Of a stretch of 64,000 nucleotides of DNA, positions 36,501 through 48,100 are shown piece by piece (the stretch's first letter is position 1; each line of letters begins with the position of its first letter). The position numbers were made by a program, and so were the translations under genes. The notes beneath the pieces were generated by a model, which was not told where the DNA came from, did not search any database, and saw only the letters and a program-made list of their open reading frames with translations. Location: positions 1 to 64,000 of the forward strand of contig JALGPY010000034.1 of the NCBI GenBank assembly GCA_023055425.1, in the 5' to 3' direction. The stretch is from Linanthus parryae (lineage: Eukaryota > Streptophyta > Magnoliopsida > Ericales > Polemoniaceae).

Positions 36501-37929
36501 CCCCAAATATCACTATGGATGAGATGAAAAGGAGTTGAACTTCTTCTAGAACTTTCGTGAAAATGCACGCGTTTGTGTTTTGCGAGTTCGCACACTTCAC
36601 AGTGAAAACTCTCGACATCTACACCTTGAAATAAGGTTGGAAAAAGAATCTTAATGACTCTAAATGAAGGATGTCCGAGTCGGCGGTGGTGAAGCCAAAC
36701 TTTCTCTTTATTCGAAGAATGAATTTCAGAAACAAAGGATGAAGGCGTATATCTTTTGGTTATGTCTGACTTGCTTGGTGCGTCAAGGTAGTAGAGACCA
36801 TTCCGCTCACTAGCAAGTCCAACCACTTTTCCTGAATTCTCATCTTGAATAACACAAGAGTTGCGACGAAAAACCACATTGCAACAAATATCTTGAGTAA
36901 GCTTATGTATAGAGACTAAATTTACGGATAGTCCTGGAACATGAAGGACATTTTTTAAGGTCAGTGAGGAGCACACTCTAACATCTCCCACACCTGCTAC
37001 AGTGATCAACGAACCATCCGCTGTGGCTATTTTCCTATTACTTGGACATGGAGAGTATGTTAAGAAGACATTCGAAGAGTGGGTCATATGGTCGGTAGCT
37101 CCTGAATCCATGATCCAATAACAGGTAGATGCTTTATCCATGACATTTAATCCAATAGGGAATGAAAATTGACATGAGTACACTGATGAGCAAGTACCTG
37201 AGGGGTTTTTATCGTTGCCAATTTGAGACCTCACTTGTGATGATCCATTCAGTTGTGCCAACATGTCATTTTTCTGAGGCGGCTCTCCACTATATCCCCA
37301 CTCTCTACTTGGAGGTTTTCCATGAAGTTTCCAACAGCGCTCATGATTATGGCGTGGCTTCTCACAGTAGGTGCACCACAAACTGTCCCGGTTAGTGGTC
37401 TTTGAATGTTGAGATCCAACTGACCCCTCTGGTTGAGTAGGTACCTCTGCACCTTTTGACATTCTTTCAAAACTCAAGAATTTCCCGGGGGACTTAATAA
37501 ATATGTTCCGTCTTTACAAAACAGAACAAAAGATAGCAAAAGCCAGCGATGAAGGCTGAGAGTTAATCCAACAAAGGAGAAAAAATCTGGAGCAAAATAC
37601 CAGCAATGAAGGCTGGAACAAGAGAGATTTAAACCAGCAATGAAGGCTGGAGAAGAGAATCCCAGAACTGAGCCTAAAGCTCTGATACCATGACGTAAAT
37701 TGAGAGAACAATCACAGGGAAAGAGCTCTGACTATTTTTTCCATTAGTAAACATGTACAGAGTTAGACTAATATATACTTATCCTAGGAACATAAAAGGA
37801 AACAAGATGGACTGTCAAATCCCATGATTTACGGGATATTAATACAAGAAAGGCAACCAATTAAACCAGCATAATCAAAGGGATATAGCTGTTGCAAATT
37901 ATCCCAAGAATCTGCTAGTGCATCCCACA
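33527..37929 (-). mobile_element. Young Ty1/Copia retrotransposon with identical LTRs
   Basis: LTRs of 239 bp lie at 33527-33765 and 37691-37929, and I find no difference between them. The element runs on the minus strand (LTR TGTGGGATGC...TTTACGTCA). Target duplications ATAAC lie at 33522-33526 and 37930-37934. The primer-binding site TGGTATCAGAGC (initiator tRNA-Met type) is the reverse of 37679-37690. A polypurine tract CCAGCTTGAGGGGGAG abuts the 3' LTR (33766-33781). Total length is 4,403 bp. Identical LTRs mean very recent insertion. It split the spacer between the duplicated CYP87A copies. Confidence 0.97.
33773..37462 (-). CDS. Copia pol polyprotein, intact, lacking most of gag
   Basis: An open frame of 1,229 codons runs from the ATG at 37462. 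In order: a CCHC zinc knuckle (CTYCEKPRHNHERC, ~30-43), aspartic protease DSGA (~119-122), integrase with the HH-CC region (LHHRRLGHPS, CEVCELAKH) and core segments HSDIWGP, FRSDN and NGIAERKN. Reverse transcriptase follows with LLVYVDDIIVTGN, then RNase H (YTDADYAG, CDNKSA, ADILTKGL). Only about 200 bases separate the primer-binding site from the frame. The usual N-terminal gag domain of a few hundred residues is therefore missing, although the zinc knuckle remains. The copy probably needs Gag from a relative. The family call is certain. Confidence 0.95.
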   Translation of the reverse strand: MSKGAEVPTQPEGSVGSQHSKTTNRDSLWCTYCEKPRHNHERCWKLHGKPPSREWGYSGEPPQKNDMLAQLNGSSQVRSQIGNDKNPSGTCSSVYSCQFSFPIGLNVMDKASTCYWIMDSGATDHMTHSSNVFLTYSPCPSNRKIATADGSLITVAGVGDVRVCSSLTLKNVLHVPGLSVNLVSIHKLTQDICCNVVFRRNSCVIQDENSGKVVGLASERNGLYYLDAPSKSDITKRYTPSSFVSEIHSSNKEKVWLHHRRLGHPSFRVIKILFPTLFQGVDVESFHCEVCELAKHKRVHFHESSRRSSTPFHLIHSDIWGPSTVPNISGARWFVSFIDDCTRVTWIFLLKQKSDVSIVIPNFCSMIKNQFGVNIKRFRSDNARDYFNQVLTPYFLKEGIIHESSCVSTPQQNGIAERKNGHLLQSTRAFLFQKNVPKSYWGEAVLTSAHLINRLPSRVLGLKSPMETLSKFYPTHITSSLVPRIFGCVSFVHVHSQNRGKLDPRALKCVFVGYSSTQRGYKCYHPPSKKFYVSMDVTFSEEAPYFTTPYPPEEKLEDKNENPLLNLPELPKSVPFPMSEPVPNSGVESNPKILSTPDPHIEITETDNEISESPIPTIQNSKYGQVYSRKKTVVPDYVQVEESSKDPENEPTISESEPEFEAHVGHNDQNLELPIAIRKGTRDCTKRPLYPLAQFLSFKHFSPSQRAFLVSLNAYAIPSTLSDALSNEKWRQAMNEEMEALEKNKTWELVQLPVGKKPVGCKWVYTVKYRADGSIERYKARLVAKGYTQTYGIDYQETFAPVAKMNTVRILLSLAANYGWELQQFDVKNAFLHGDLEEEIYMDVPPGYGKNLEADIVCKLKKSLYGLKQSPRAWFGRFARVMLVMGYKQSQGDHTLFIKHSSSGGVTALLVYVDDIIVTGNDDKEKQNLSQRLAKEFEIKVLGRLKYFLGIEVAHSKKGIFISQQKYVTDLLRETGQAACKPAATPIDQNLKLGMAEEEAAVDKEMYQRLVGKLIYLSHTRPDIAYAVSVISQFMHSPRTLHLQAAHRVLQYLKGTPGKGILFRRNGGLVLEAYTDADYAGSIIDRRSTTGYCTFLGGNLITWRSKKQNVVARSSAEAEFRAMAHGVCELLWVKIILEDLKIRWDGPMRLYCDNKSAISIAHNPVQHDRTKHIEVDRHFIKEKLDSGLICTPYVSTHGQLADILTKGLSTSVFQKILSKLGMENIYSPA

Positions 37930-38816
37930 ATAACAACAGAAATGACATCAACTTGAAGGCAACAGATGAATATGCAAGCACTTTAAAGTAAAGAAATGAC
38001 ATTACCTTGAAGGTAATTAATTCCAAATGTTCCTTTTGACTTCTTAAATACCCTGCACACGAACTGTTAAAGAATCATAAACTCCAGAAACAGACAAGAG
38101 TTTTAAGATACTCATGCTCATGTATAGCACCTAAATTCAATTTCATCGGTGCATCCATACACATTCATCTGATATGTCCTGTTGATTATAATAAGTATGA
38201 GATGAGCATGATGTATCTATGCTCAGTCAAATATACAGTAACCTACCTGTCCTGTTATAGTAGTTGATGAATTAAGCCCGTGGCTCAAAGGACCTTTGGG
38301 CGGTGCTCCATGCAGCAAAGCTATAAGTGGGTTAAAGCTGATGAACTAGCTTCATTAACCTACTGGTAATCTATACTAAATGAAAACCCAAAAGTGAGGC
38401 AATAACAAATGACAAGGAGGAATTCACAAGCATGTATAGTAGTTGTAACAACATCAAGAATACCACTCAGACCAAACACAGCAAGTGATGTCAGTTAGAT
38501 TCTCAACTTGACAAGTGATAAGGAGTACAGCTAAACCAGATCTTATCAAGATCTAAATTTAAAAGAAGAAATATGAAATCAGCCTTTGTATGATCTCTTG
38601 TGGTATTTAGTATAAGGGAAGGATTTAGTAAGTTGTTAAAACTCAGAGATTCTCGAATACAACGATCCTGAAGATTGATTTCATACTCTGTTGACAATGG
38701 TAGATCCTCTGAACCTCGCTGGTGTCTACCCACTCAAATCTAGAGATAGAGCCCTTCTACCTGCAAACGTCCTTTAAAAATCCATGTCTCTCAACTTGCA
38801 ATTGAGTAACATTAAC

Positions 38817-38818
<2 letters not shown>

Positions 38819-38868
<50 letters not shown>
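38819..38868. repeat. (GA)n microsatellite, about 25 units
   Basis: An uninterrupted GA run lies 420 bp upstream of CYP87A copy 2 and has no counterpart upstream of copy 1. GA tracts bind BPC/GAGA-type factors in plants, so a regulatory effect is possible but not shown. Confidence 0.95.
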
Positions 38869-38871
<3 letters not shown>

Positions 38872-39124
38872 TCAGCCTGTTTGCAATTATGCTCAGTCAG
38901 CCTTGAGAGAGAGAGGAAACATCATGTAAGCTTCATCGTTATGTTAGGCTTTTACACAGAATTTTATAACTGCCGTTGACAAAAGATAATGAGACTCTCC
39001 AGAAAAAACTATGCATCTATTTTCTTATCTCCAACTACAAGTACAGCTTTTTGAGCGACCAACTTCAAGATAACTAATGTGCCAACTTAGTATTATAATT
39101 CAAACTAGTTTTCAAATTCTTGCC

Positions 39125-39132
39125 TATTTAAG
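39125..39132 (+). promoter_or_regulatory. TATA-like box of CYP87A copy 2
   Basis: TATTTAAG lies 153 bp before the ATG. It aligns with TATTTATTAAG upstream of copy 1; both are followed by the similar CCTC...CGTGGAT/TTGTGGAT block. The position fits a core promoter. Confidence 0.5.
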
Positions 39133-39284
39133 CGTCCTCGTCGTGGATAATCAGATACATCCCCTCTCTCTACTCTCTTCATTGTCTCCTCCACATCAAT
39201 TTCCTCTCAAATCATAATTCAATTTCCTGGGAAAAGCATCCAGCATTTTAGTCCTTTCTCAACTCAAAATATTTCCCCCGCTTT

Positions 39285-41663
39285 ATGGGGCCATTTGCTT
39301 TGTGTTTTGTTGCTTTGGTTACTATAAGCATCACACACTGGGTTTACAGATGGAGAAATCCCAAATGCAATGGACAACTCCCTCCAGGTTCAATGGGATT
39401 CCCACTCGTAGGCGAGACTCTTCAGTTCTTTACCCCCAACAAGACCTCTGACATAGCTCCATTCATCAAAAAGAGAATGGAAAGGTAATATTCTTGTAGC
39501 CATTGCTATTAATTGGCATCATCTTATTATCATGATCATCATTCACATCTTCTAAATTCTAACAAGTCTGTTGTGAATTTCTAGATATGGTCCTATATTC
39601 CGGACAAATCTGGTGGGTCGGCCGGTTATTATATCCACAGACCCAGAGTTTAGCCATTTTATCTTCCAACAGGAGGGGAAGTTATTCCAGAGCTGGTACC
39701 CAGATACCTTCACAGAGATATTTGGACAGCAAAATGTGGGTTCCTTGCACGGATGCATGTACAAGTACCTCAAGAACATGGTTCTCAATTTATTTGGTCC
39801 TGAGAGCCTAAAAAAGATGCTCCCTGAAGTTGAACAGGCCGCTCATATGAAGTTAAAGAAGTGGTCCACTCAGGAGTCAGTTGAAATAAAGGATTCAACT
39901 GCAAGTGTAAGCTCAAGCTAACCATCCGTTCCCAAAAATATAAATCATTAAAATTATCTTCTATAACTATTAGGATAATTTGGTCTATGCAGTTGATATT
40001 TGATCTCACCGCCAAGAAACTCATCAGTTATGATTCAGAGAACTCGTCAGAGAATCTGAGAGAGAGCTTTGTAGCATTCATACAAGGATTGATATCTTTC
40101 CCTTTAGATATTCCAGGAACTGCGTACCACGAGTGCTTACAGGTACATCTCCTGCATATCTGAATTATATTCTAATGCATTCAAGAATGCTGAAATTAAG
40201 GCCAGTGAAGCCTTATTGAAAGATTTTACACCAGATCACATTCCAATCATGCTTTTCCGGCAAAAGCAATATAAATAAACGATTGTATCCGCGCACTTGA
40301 TTTTGAAGAAAGAAGTGAGAAGAAAAGGGGGACTAGTTTTGACTATTTAAAATATCTTCAGGGGAGGAATAAAGCAATGAGGATGCTAAAGAATCTGCTA
40401 CAGGAAAGACGATCAGCGCCCAGGAAACAGCATAGTGATTTCTTTGACTATGTCCTTGAAGAGCTTGAGAAAAAAGATACACTTCTGACAGAGGCAATTG
40501 CTCTAGACTTAATGTTTACGCTACTCTTTGCCAGTTTTGAGACAACCTCCCTGGCATTAACCATGGCCACGAAATTTCTTTCAGAAAATCCTTCAGTGCT
40601 CAAGGAATTGACGGTAAATAATCTATTACTAGTCGAATGCACTGTTTTCAAGTATTAAGATTATGTACTGTTTCAGTAACTAATGTGTGCTATTTACCAT
40701 ATGCAGGAAGAACATGAGGCAATTATAAGGAAGAGGGACAATACCCTTTCTGGACTTACATGGAAAGAATATAAATCAATGACATTCACATTCCAGGTAG
40801 AATGGAAGTGATGGTTTACCATGTATAAAAGAGGTAAAGAAAACATTCTACAGATATATAATTTTCATGGTGCTATACTTGCAGTTTATCAATGAGACAG
40901 TCAGGCTGGCAAATATCGTTCCAGCTATTTTCAGAAAATCCCTAAAGGATATCACCTACAAAGGTATTCATAGCTACAGCTAAAACAAACCTATTCAGAT
41001 AGTATTGGAACTTTTCCATACAAAAGTAAAGCATACCACTTGACATACCTTAATATAATATGTGCAGGTTATACCATTCCAGCTGGTTGGGGGGTAATGG
41101 TCTGTCCTCCAGCTGTACACTTGAACCCTGCCAGATATAAAGATCCCCTTCAATTCAACCCGCAGAGATGGGAGGTAAGTGATTGTTCCAGAAAATCATG
41201 TTCTTTGTTCCTTTACTTGAATTTCACTCACAATCAAATACAGCTTACCACAAACTAGCTGTTTGTGACACCAAATAATATTCATACCATGACTCGACAT
41301 CTGATAACAAAGTACGACTCCAGGGAATGGAAATAAACGGTGCATCCAAACATTTCATGGCTTTTGGCGGTGGCATGAGGTTTTGTGTTGGAACAGATTT
41401 CACAAAAGTACAAATGGCCGTCTTTCTCCACTGTTTGGTTACCAAGTACAGGTAAAAAACTTTGTATTGAATAGCTAAGCAACTGTACATATTGCATGAG
41501 GGAGAAAGAGTGACTAAACCATATAACATTTTAAATTGATAGGTGGAAAGCAATCAGAGGAGGCGAAATTGTTCGAACACCTGGTCTGCAGTTTCCCAAT
41601 GGCTATCATGTTCAGCTTTCTGAGAGGAATGAAACAATGCACGATCTAAAATCAACTAAATGA
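39285..41663 (+). CDS. CYP87A: Cytochrome P450, CYP87A type (copy 2), nine exons
   Basis: Predicted exons are 39285-39484, 39585-39906, 39993-40142, 40362-40613, 40707-40796, 40885-40963, 41068-41174, 41324-41451 and 41543-41663. The first eight have the same lengths as copy 1 and the last is 3 bases shorter, giving about 482 residues. It keeps the membrane anchor, PPGSMGFP hinge, I-helix FASFETTS, ETVR, FNPQRWE and heme loop FGGGMRFCVG. It also keeps the family-typical LIFDLTAKKLISY and GTDFTK, which copy 1 has lost. It is therefore the more conserved, probably ancestral-function copy. Expected to be ER-bound and to oxidise a triterpenoid or sterol-like substrate; the exact reaction is unknown. 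It is convergent with HAP2, whose stop lies about 500 bp downstream on the other strand. Confidence 0.93.
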
Positions 41664-42159
41664 TTTTATGTTGGAGCACAGGCAAGTCATTTCAGTGGCT
41701 AAGGGCATAGCACCAAGATATCCATCTTATTCAAAAAGGATGCAAAGTGCTGAAGGAGCAATTAGAGGAGATGTACGGAAAACAGTTACTGCGATATCAC
41801 AAACTAAGAGTGAACTGAATATTTTTGTCTCGGTGAAGAAGCTAAAGCTTCCCATTTTAGATGACAATGCTATTATGTCAAAGGCATTGAAATAGGTAGT
41901 AAAAAGAAACGTGTATATGGTTCATACAGATCAGTCAATGGAAGCAAAGTATTAACAGCCTATGATTCTTCCATTTGCAATCATGGTACCTATAAAAAGT
42001 GCACATGCTTGCCTCGAGTTCTCCTAGCACCGCATATCAACAGAGAGAAATTTGGAAAGAGAAATAAAGTTAAAACTAAAATAGGTGAAAAAACGGGTCA
42101 AATCAACTAATACATAGGGAAAGTCATGTGTTTGTGGAGAACCATATATTCCACTCTGA

Positions 42160-45100
42160 TTATTCTCTCTGCTTAACATGGAGCTTAACATGCTTTTCAT
42201 CAAAAACACCATGTTTATGTTTGAAGTGATCCTCTTGGGTTTCTGCGCTATGCCTTGCTTTCCTGGACATCCCTTCTGTGAAGTCCCTGTCTCTTTTCTG
42301 CCTCCGGTGTCCACCCTCCCCTTTATTCAAGTAAACTTGCTGTGAGGTAGCATTAGCATTGCCCCTAGTTCTTCCATGTTTAATCTTCTCCCTGTGAACA
42401 TGGTGAAGATAGTAATGATAGTCAGCTTCTCGTTCTAAATGGTTATGCCTATGCTCATTGTGGGTGCCTCTTTTTCTCCTTTGGGCATCAAGGTTATGAT
42501 GCCTTCCTCCATGTTTGTGGTGCTTCCTATGATGGACTCTGGAAATATCAGCATCATATCCTTGTTTCCAGTGTGAATTATTATTATGACTTCTATGTTC
42601 ATCATCCCAAAAATGATCCTCCCACCAATCATAGAGAGGATCAAAGAACCCCTTCTGATGTAGAAGCCATAATAGCACAATCACTGCAACTCAGTGAAAA
42701 AAGATTATCAACTTATTACCGGCTCTAAAATAGATATATATCGAGCATTAACGAGCAGTTTCAAATGAACATGTAGACAAAAACCTGTAGGAAAAATTGC
42801 CAGAAGTAGACCGAACATCACTATCCAACTCATGCATATATACTGTATGTGGCAGCTGAAGTCAAAAAAGGCTGTGCACTTCCTCCTACCAATACAATAA
42901 TTATAAAAAAAAGGATCAGTATGTGCAGAGCAAAATATATAACCATTAACATTATATGGACAAAAAACTGCTATCATTTTCCTCCTTAACAAAATGAAAT
43001 AACACTCTTCTCCCTTGATGATTTTTGGAAATCACAGAGCGATACCATATAATAAATGTAGTACATGTGCTTAAACAAAGAAGACTTCTTGTAGCAAAAT
43101 GAAGTCTCCATGAAGGTAAAGCCAGAAAAGAAAGTGCACTTGGAAAGTATAATCAACCGTAAGTGTTTTAATTGGCAGGATTTACTCTTGAAGTCGAGAA
43201 ATATCAATCTTGCATCCGTGCAAATACTAAAAGTTAAAGCTATAAAACAACTGAACCTAAACCCAAATCTTCTTTATTCTTAGTCCAATATGGGTAAAAT
43301 AGAGACTACAGATGATATAGCTATGCAAAACATCAACTATTACAGCCCTCAGCAAGGAAATAACTCAACGACATTTGACACTATGCCCGACTGAAACAGA
43401 AAGCTCTTCTTTCAGGAACAGATACCTGCAAGTTTTTCCAGTAATAAATTCGGCCAAACCATCCCAGAATGTGGTCCACAAGCTCTCAATAGAATCAAAG
43501 AAACCATATATACTGGTCTTTGGAGGTTGGAAGGGTATCTGTAGATAATAATAACTATTATAAGAATTCAATCAAGTAAATCAACCTCTGTGAGAACCAC
43601 TATTAGCACAAAAATTGCAAAAATATAAGAGTATAAGAGAGTAAAGACAGACCTAGCACAAAGTAATCAAGCTATATGAAAGACCTATATCATAGAGTGC
43701 AGTCAATGATTATGATACTACGCTGTCATTGAGAAGTTATTAATGAAAAATAGTCAAGTAGCTTAAACCTAGAGCTTGAATCTCTTCCAGTATAGAAATT
43801 TCAAAATCCATCCACAATATCAGAGAAGAAGACGGAAGGAATTAATCTTGTTTGACAAAATATTTTAGTCTAAAGCAGTGTGAGTATATGAAGAGAGCTT
43901 TCTTGCCATCAGATAAGATTAGATTAGACAGTTAAAATTGCAGTGTCAGGAACTAAATTTCTGAGTTTTACAATGAATCACTGGAAACTGATCATAGAGA
44001 GCAGATTAAGGTATTAGACAACGACTGTGTTGCACAGACATTCCATCAGGGGTGCCGTTTGCATGTCGTAAACTCGTACACGCCTGGACAACGTCCCTGA
44101 AACACCACCTGGCTTTTCAAAAAATAAAAATAGGATCCGAAACGGCTGGGACAGGCGTCTCTATCGGGAGACGTCGGGGAAGAGGAGACGTAGAGAAAGA
44201 GAGTTCGACAAAGCTGTAAGTCGACTTATCTAACGAGATCTGATTACTCTTTCTCTTTGTCGTCTTCGTCCAAGAGATAGTGCAGCTAGGGTTGGTGAAG
44301 AAGGTTTGAAGATGAAAACATGAGACAGTGTTTTCACCTCCACCCCCTGTATTTATTTATTTTTTGATTTTAAGACAACCTAACATAATTTTGATGTTTT
44401 CTAGTTACTACCTTTTGGATGGTAAGTTTCAACTACTACAAGTATTTAGTTTCAAATTTGTCATTTAAATAAATGGTACACACACACAAATATATATATG
44501 TAAGGCGTGTTGGCATCTCCTGAATTTATGAGATTTGGCGATTGGGCGTTTCCATTTCCTGTCGTCTCCGTGCAGCACAGAAAAACAATTTTAGTGTTGA
44601 TAGACCTGAACGAAAAGGTGTATCGTAGACTTCGTATGAAAGTAACACGAGGTGCAGTTTTCAATTGACCCAGATGATTAGGGTCACGGACACTATGATA
44701 TTCACTAGTCTGCGGATGATAGATTGATCGAAGACACATAAGAATCTTCCACGACGATGGATTTTCAAAAAGGTATGGTACTAAGCTCTTCCGATTAACA
44801 TATAATTTCAATCAACGATGGAATGTTTCTCATAAATAACTTAGCAAGGAAATGATAATCTTCTGCTGAACATATAATTTCAAACTACACAAGACATTTG
44901 ATTCTTTCAATGAAAGATGGCAAACCTGTGTTCCATTGTCAAACACAGTGGCTGTTGTTGCAAATTGGCATTCTGCTCTATCAACTTCATGAAAGCCTGA
45001 ATCTTTCAGTATAGCTACAACCAAGGATGAGTTTTTGTATTTATTAGTATATCTTATTAATCGTTCAAGGAGAAACCATAGGAACATAAATATGAGAAAA

Positions 45101-48100
45101 ACTACCTGCACAGACGTACTTTCCAGCTTGATCAGTTGTAGGATACAGTTTAAATGATCGAGTGGTAACTTCTTTCGGCTTCATTATGTAGAATTGCTCC
45201 TGCAGTTTTGACTTCAAAATGTTAGCAAATTCAATTTTATCCGTGACATACTCAGAACTGTAAATACTGCAAAAAGAAGTTTTCAATATAAGTACCTCCA
45301 TTGTGCTGACACCTGTCGAGCAATTAAACTGCAAGATATAGATATGTTAGAATTAACACCAGGAAGCACAGTACATGGTATTTTCATTTTCATTTTATAG
45401 TATACATTTGATGGGAACTTGGAGTTAAATGCAATTGCCAAAAACTATACCAGTTGAATTTAGAAAGGCAGATATCCAGGGATCTAATAACTTTCAATAC
45501 TCTTTGTTCTTCTAGTTAGTAACCAAGGCGAATGAACATTACTTTGTCCCGTCTTTGAGAAACCATTAATGCTTTCCATACAAGTAAAATTAAGTTGCGA
45601 GCAAGAGTGACAATTGAGATGGGACAAGTTTTCTCTAAACAGGAACACTCGCTAAATTTCTTTCCCAGCTCATTATATGTAGTGCTTATGTGTATCGAAT
45701 TGTACAGAACGGAACACTTGTTCTTGGAGAATAAAGAAATTACCAAGTTTCTAGACTGTCAGCGCCACGCTTTTTAGCGCTAAATGACAGTTTGCACAGG
45801 ACCCTAACTGGTTTTTGAAACATCATTCTCATGCAGTTATTTTTTCAAAACGTTAACTAATGCCACTGAGGGTGACAATAAGAAGCTGCTTTGGCAGCAA
45901 GAACATAAAGATGAACACAACTTATCCAGCTTGCACAAGCACTTCATTTTTTATCATTCTGTGGAACAAAAGACAAAACTGTCACAATTGTTCTTCGAAA
46001 CAAACAAAAATACAGCCCTAGAAACTAGCAAGCTTCACTGACATTAATCCGTCTCTTCTGACATAACCATCAAAAGAAGAAGAAAGTACCACATCCTTGA
46101 TGCAGTTGAACCCATGTAAGAGGAATAAATCACACAACAGTGAATGATATGTGTAATGGAATATATCCTACAAAATGAAATATAGAAAAAGGGATAGGTT
46201 CAGTGAGTATACTGTTAGGCTGTATGATGCTTCCACTTCACCAATATTTTTAGTTGTGACTGTAGCAGTCCCAGATTGAGTAAGAGCTTCAAAGGTTGGT
46301 ATTGTAATGCCTAAAATTTCTCCAGGGCTCCTACAAAAGAAGGATAAAGTTGAGGAAAAATAATTCAGGTAAGAGAATCATTATCCTGGCCTGCTAGGTA
46401 TCTACATGCGAAAATTGGAGAAGGTTTCAAATCTGGGAGATGAGTAAATGAGGTAAATACATGACAATTTTAAAACAAAGGCTAATAAGTGGCACTAGAG
46501 ACGTTTGAAATTGTTGCACGGGGGGCTATGAGGAAATAGGAAAAAAGAACAAGAAGAAAAAAGTGGTAAGGAATATATTGCCTATAACTTGCTCTGAGAC
46601 AAAGAAGAGTGGAAAATTTTAACCATTTTGCTAAAAGCCAGTTGGAAATTGATCAAGAATGAAGAAGTGGTAAACAGATAACTTCTTGCCTATGCTAATA
46701 TCAGCATTTGCACTGATATGGCTAAGAATGGAAAGCTGTTGAAATGAAAATCAGCTTTTTTGCGACGAGAGAAAATTGGACCAAAATCGAGAATGAAGAA
46801 GTGGTGCAATAGATAAAATGTCGCTACCGTTATATCAAACTGGCGAGAGAGGAAAGTTGCTGGATACAGTATAAGGAAGAAGGGTGCCACACAGAATGCA
46901 GGTTGGAAAAGTAAACGAACATAAAGGCTATGATGAATACAAAATGAGAACCTCATATGATACAAACTCATTTTACAAGGTTCATACAGCTGACCCCGTT
47001 CCACATGGAGTGCTCGTTTGATGAAAAGAGAGAATGCACAAAATTGTGATTTTCCTCTTTGTGGAAGCCCTAATTTGGACCAAAATCAAGAATGAAGAAG
47101 TGGCGCAATAGATAAAATGTCGCTACCGTTATATCAACCTGGCGAGAGAGGAAAGTTGCTGGATACAGTATAAGGAAGAAGGGTGCCACACAGAATGCAG
47201 GTTGGAAAAGTAAACGAACATAAAGGCTATAATGAATACAAAATGAGAACCTCATATTATACAAACTCATTTTACAAGGTTCATAAAGCTGACCCCGTTT
47301 CACATGGAGTGCTCGTTTGATGAAAGAGAGAATGCACAAAATTGTGATTTTCCTCTTTGTGGAAGCCCTAATTGGGAGAGATTACAACTCACCTCTGATA
47401 GACATATTCTATATCATCAGCACTTAGTTCTATCAAGAGATTTGTATTCAGAACCTCGGTGATCCCTATGGAGAATGAACGACTACCGGAGTTCTGCAGA
47501 AAGAAAAAAATCAATCCAGATTAAATATATAGCAGTTATATACTAATGTACATGAAAATCTTTGGTTCTAGAATATAACTGGGTGTTGGTTAATCCTCTG
47601 AAATCTCCCTTGCAAAACATAAAGTGGTGTCTGATTCCTACTGATGCGATTCATATCAGCCTGTAAACAGAGATATTATAATCATATCAGAACAAATATT
47701 ATAATTGAAACATGACATTGTGGATTATCATAAAGAAAACACCGACCTTCATTTACCGATATGACACTCGTTATATTGGATTGGACTTATCAGATACTGC
47801 ACTTCAATTCCTAGAGACTCTAAGACAAGCAACAACGAACTACACACCAGATATATTCACATGACATTTCGTTATATTAGAACTATCAATCACTTCACTT
47901 CAAATTCCTATAAACTTTAAGGCAACAGTGAAATCAGGAACTGAAAGAGAATAAAATTTTGGTTAACGTACTAACATCCCAAAAGTTCCATAACTGATTG
48001 TGCAAGCAACTCCAGAATGGTGAAGAGCAGAAATCTGGCTGGCCATTGAAACCCTCATAACTCACACCAATTTTGTTACATTCAAAACCCTCTAAGGTGA

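Larger units (their letters stand above)
37930..39284. other. Region upstream of CYP87A copy 2
   Basis: No gene is visible. The part from about 38700 on corresponds to the CYP87A copy 1 upstream DNA (CTTCTAC, CCTTTAAAAATCCA, AGTAACATTAA). A (GA)n tract interrupts it. Confidence 0.5.

Noticed and set aside
22366..41663. Two P450 genes near a regulator might suggest a metabolic gene cluster
   Set aside because: They are duplicates of one gene, with no other biosynthetic enzyme such as an oxidosqualene cyclase or transferase; SLK, F-box and HAP2 have unrelated roles.
42435..42680. An alternative 81-codon minus-strand frame over the HAP2 tail
   Set aside because: It is a shadow; the overlapping frame continues the spliced HAP2 protein with the expected membrane span and His-rich tail.
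45768..45800. GCCACGCTTTTTAGCGCTAAATGACA resembles the start of the solo LTR (GCGCTTTTTAGCGTGCT)
   Set aside because: The match is under 20 bases, self-complementary, and not followed by further LTR similarity.
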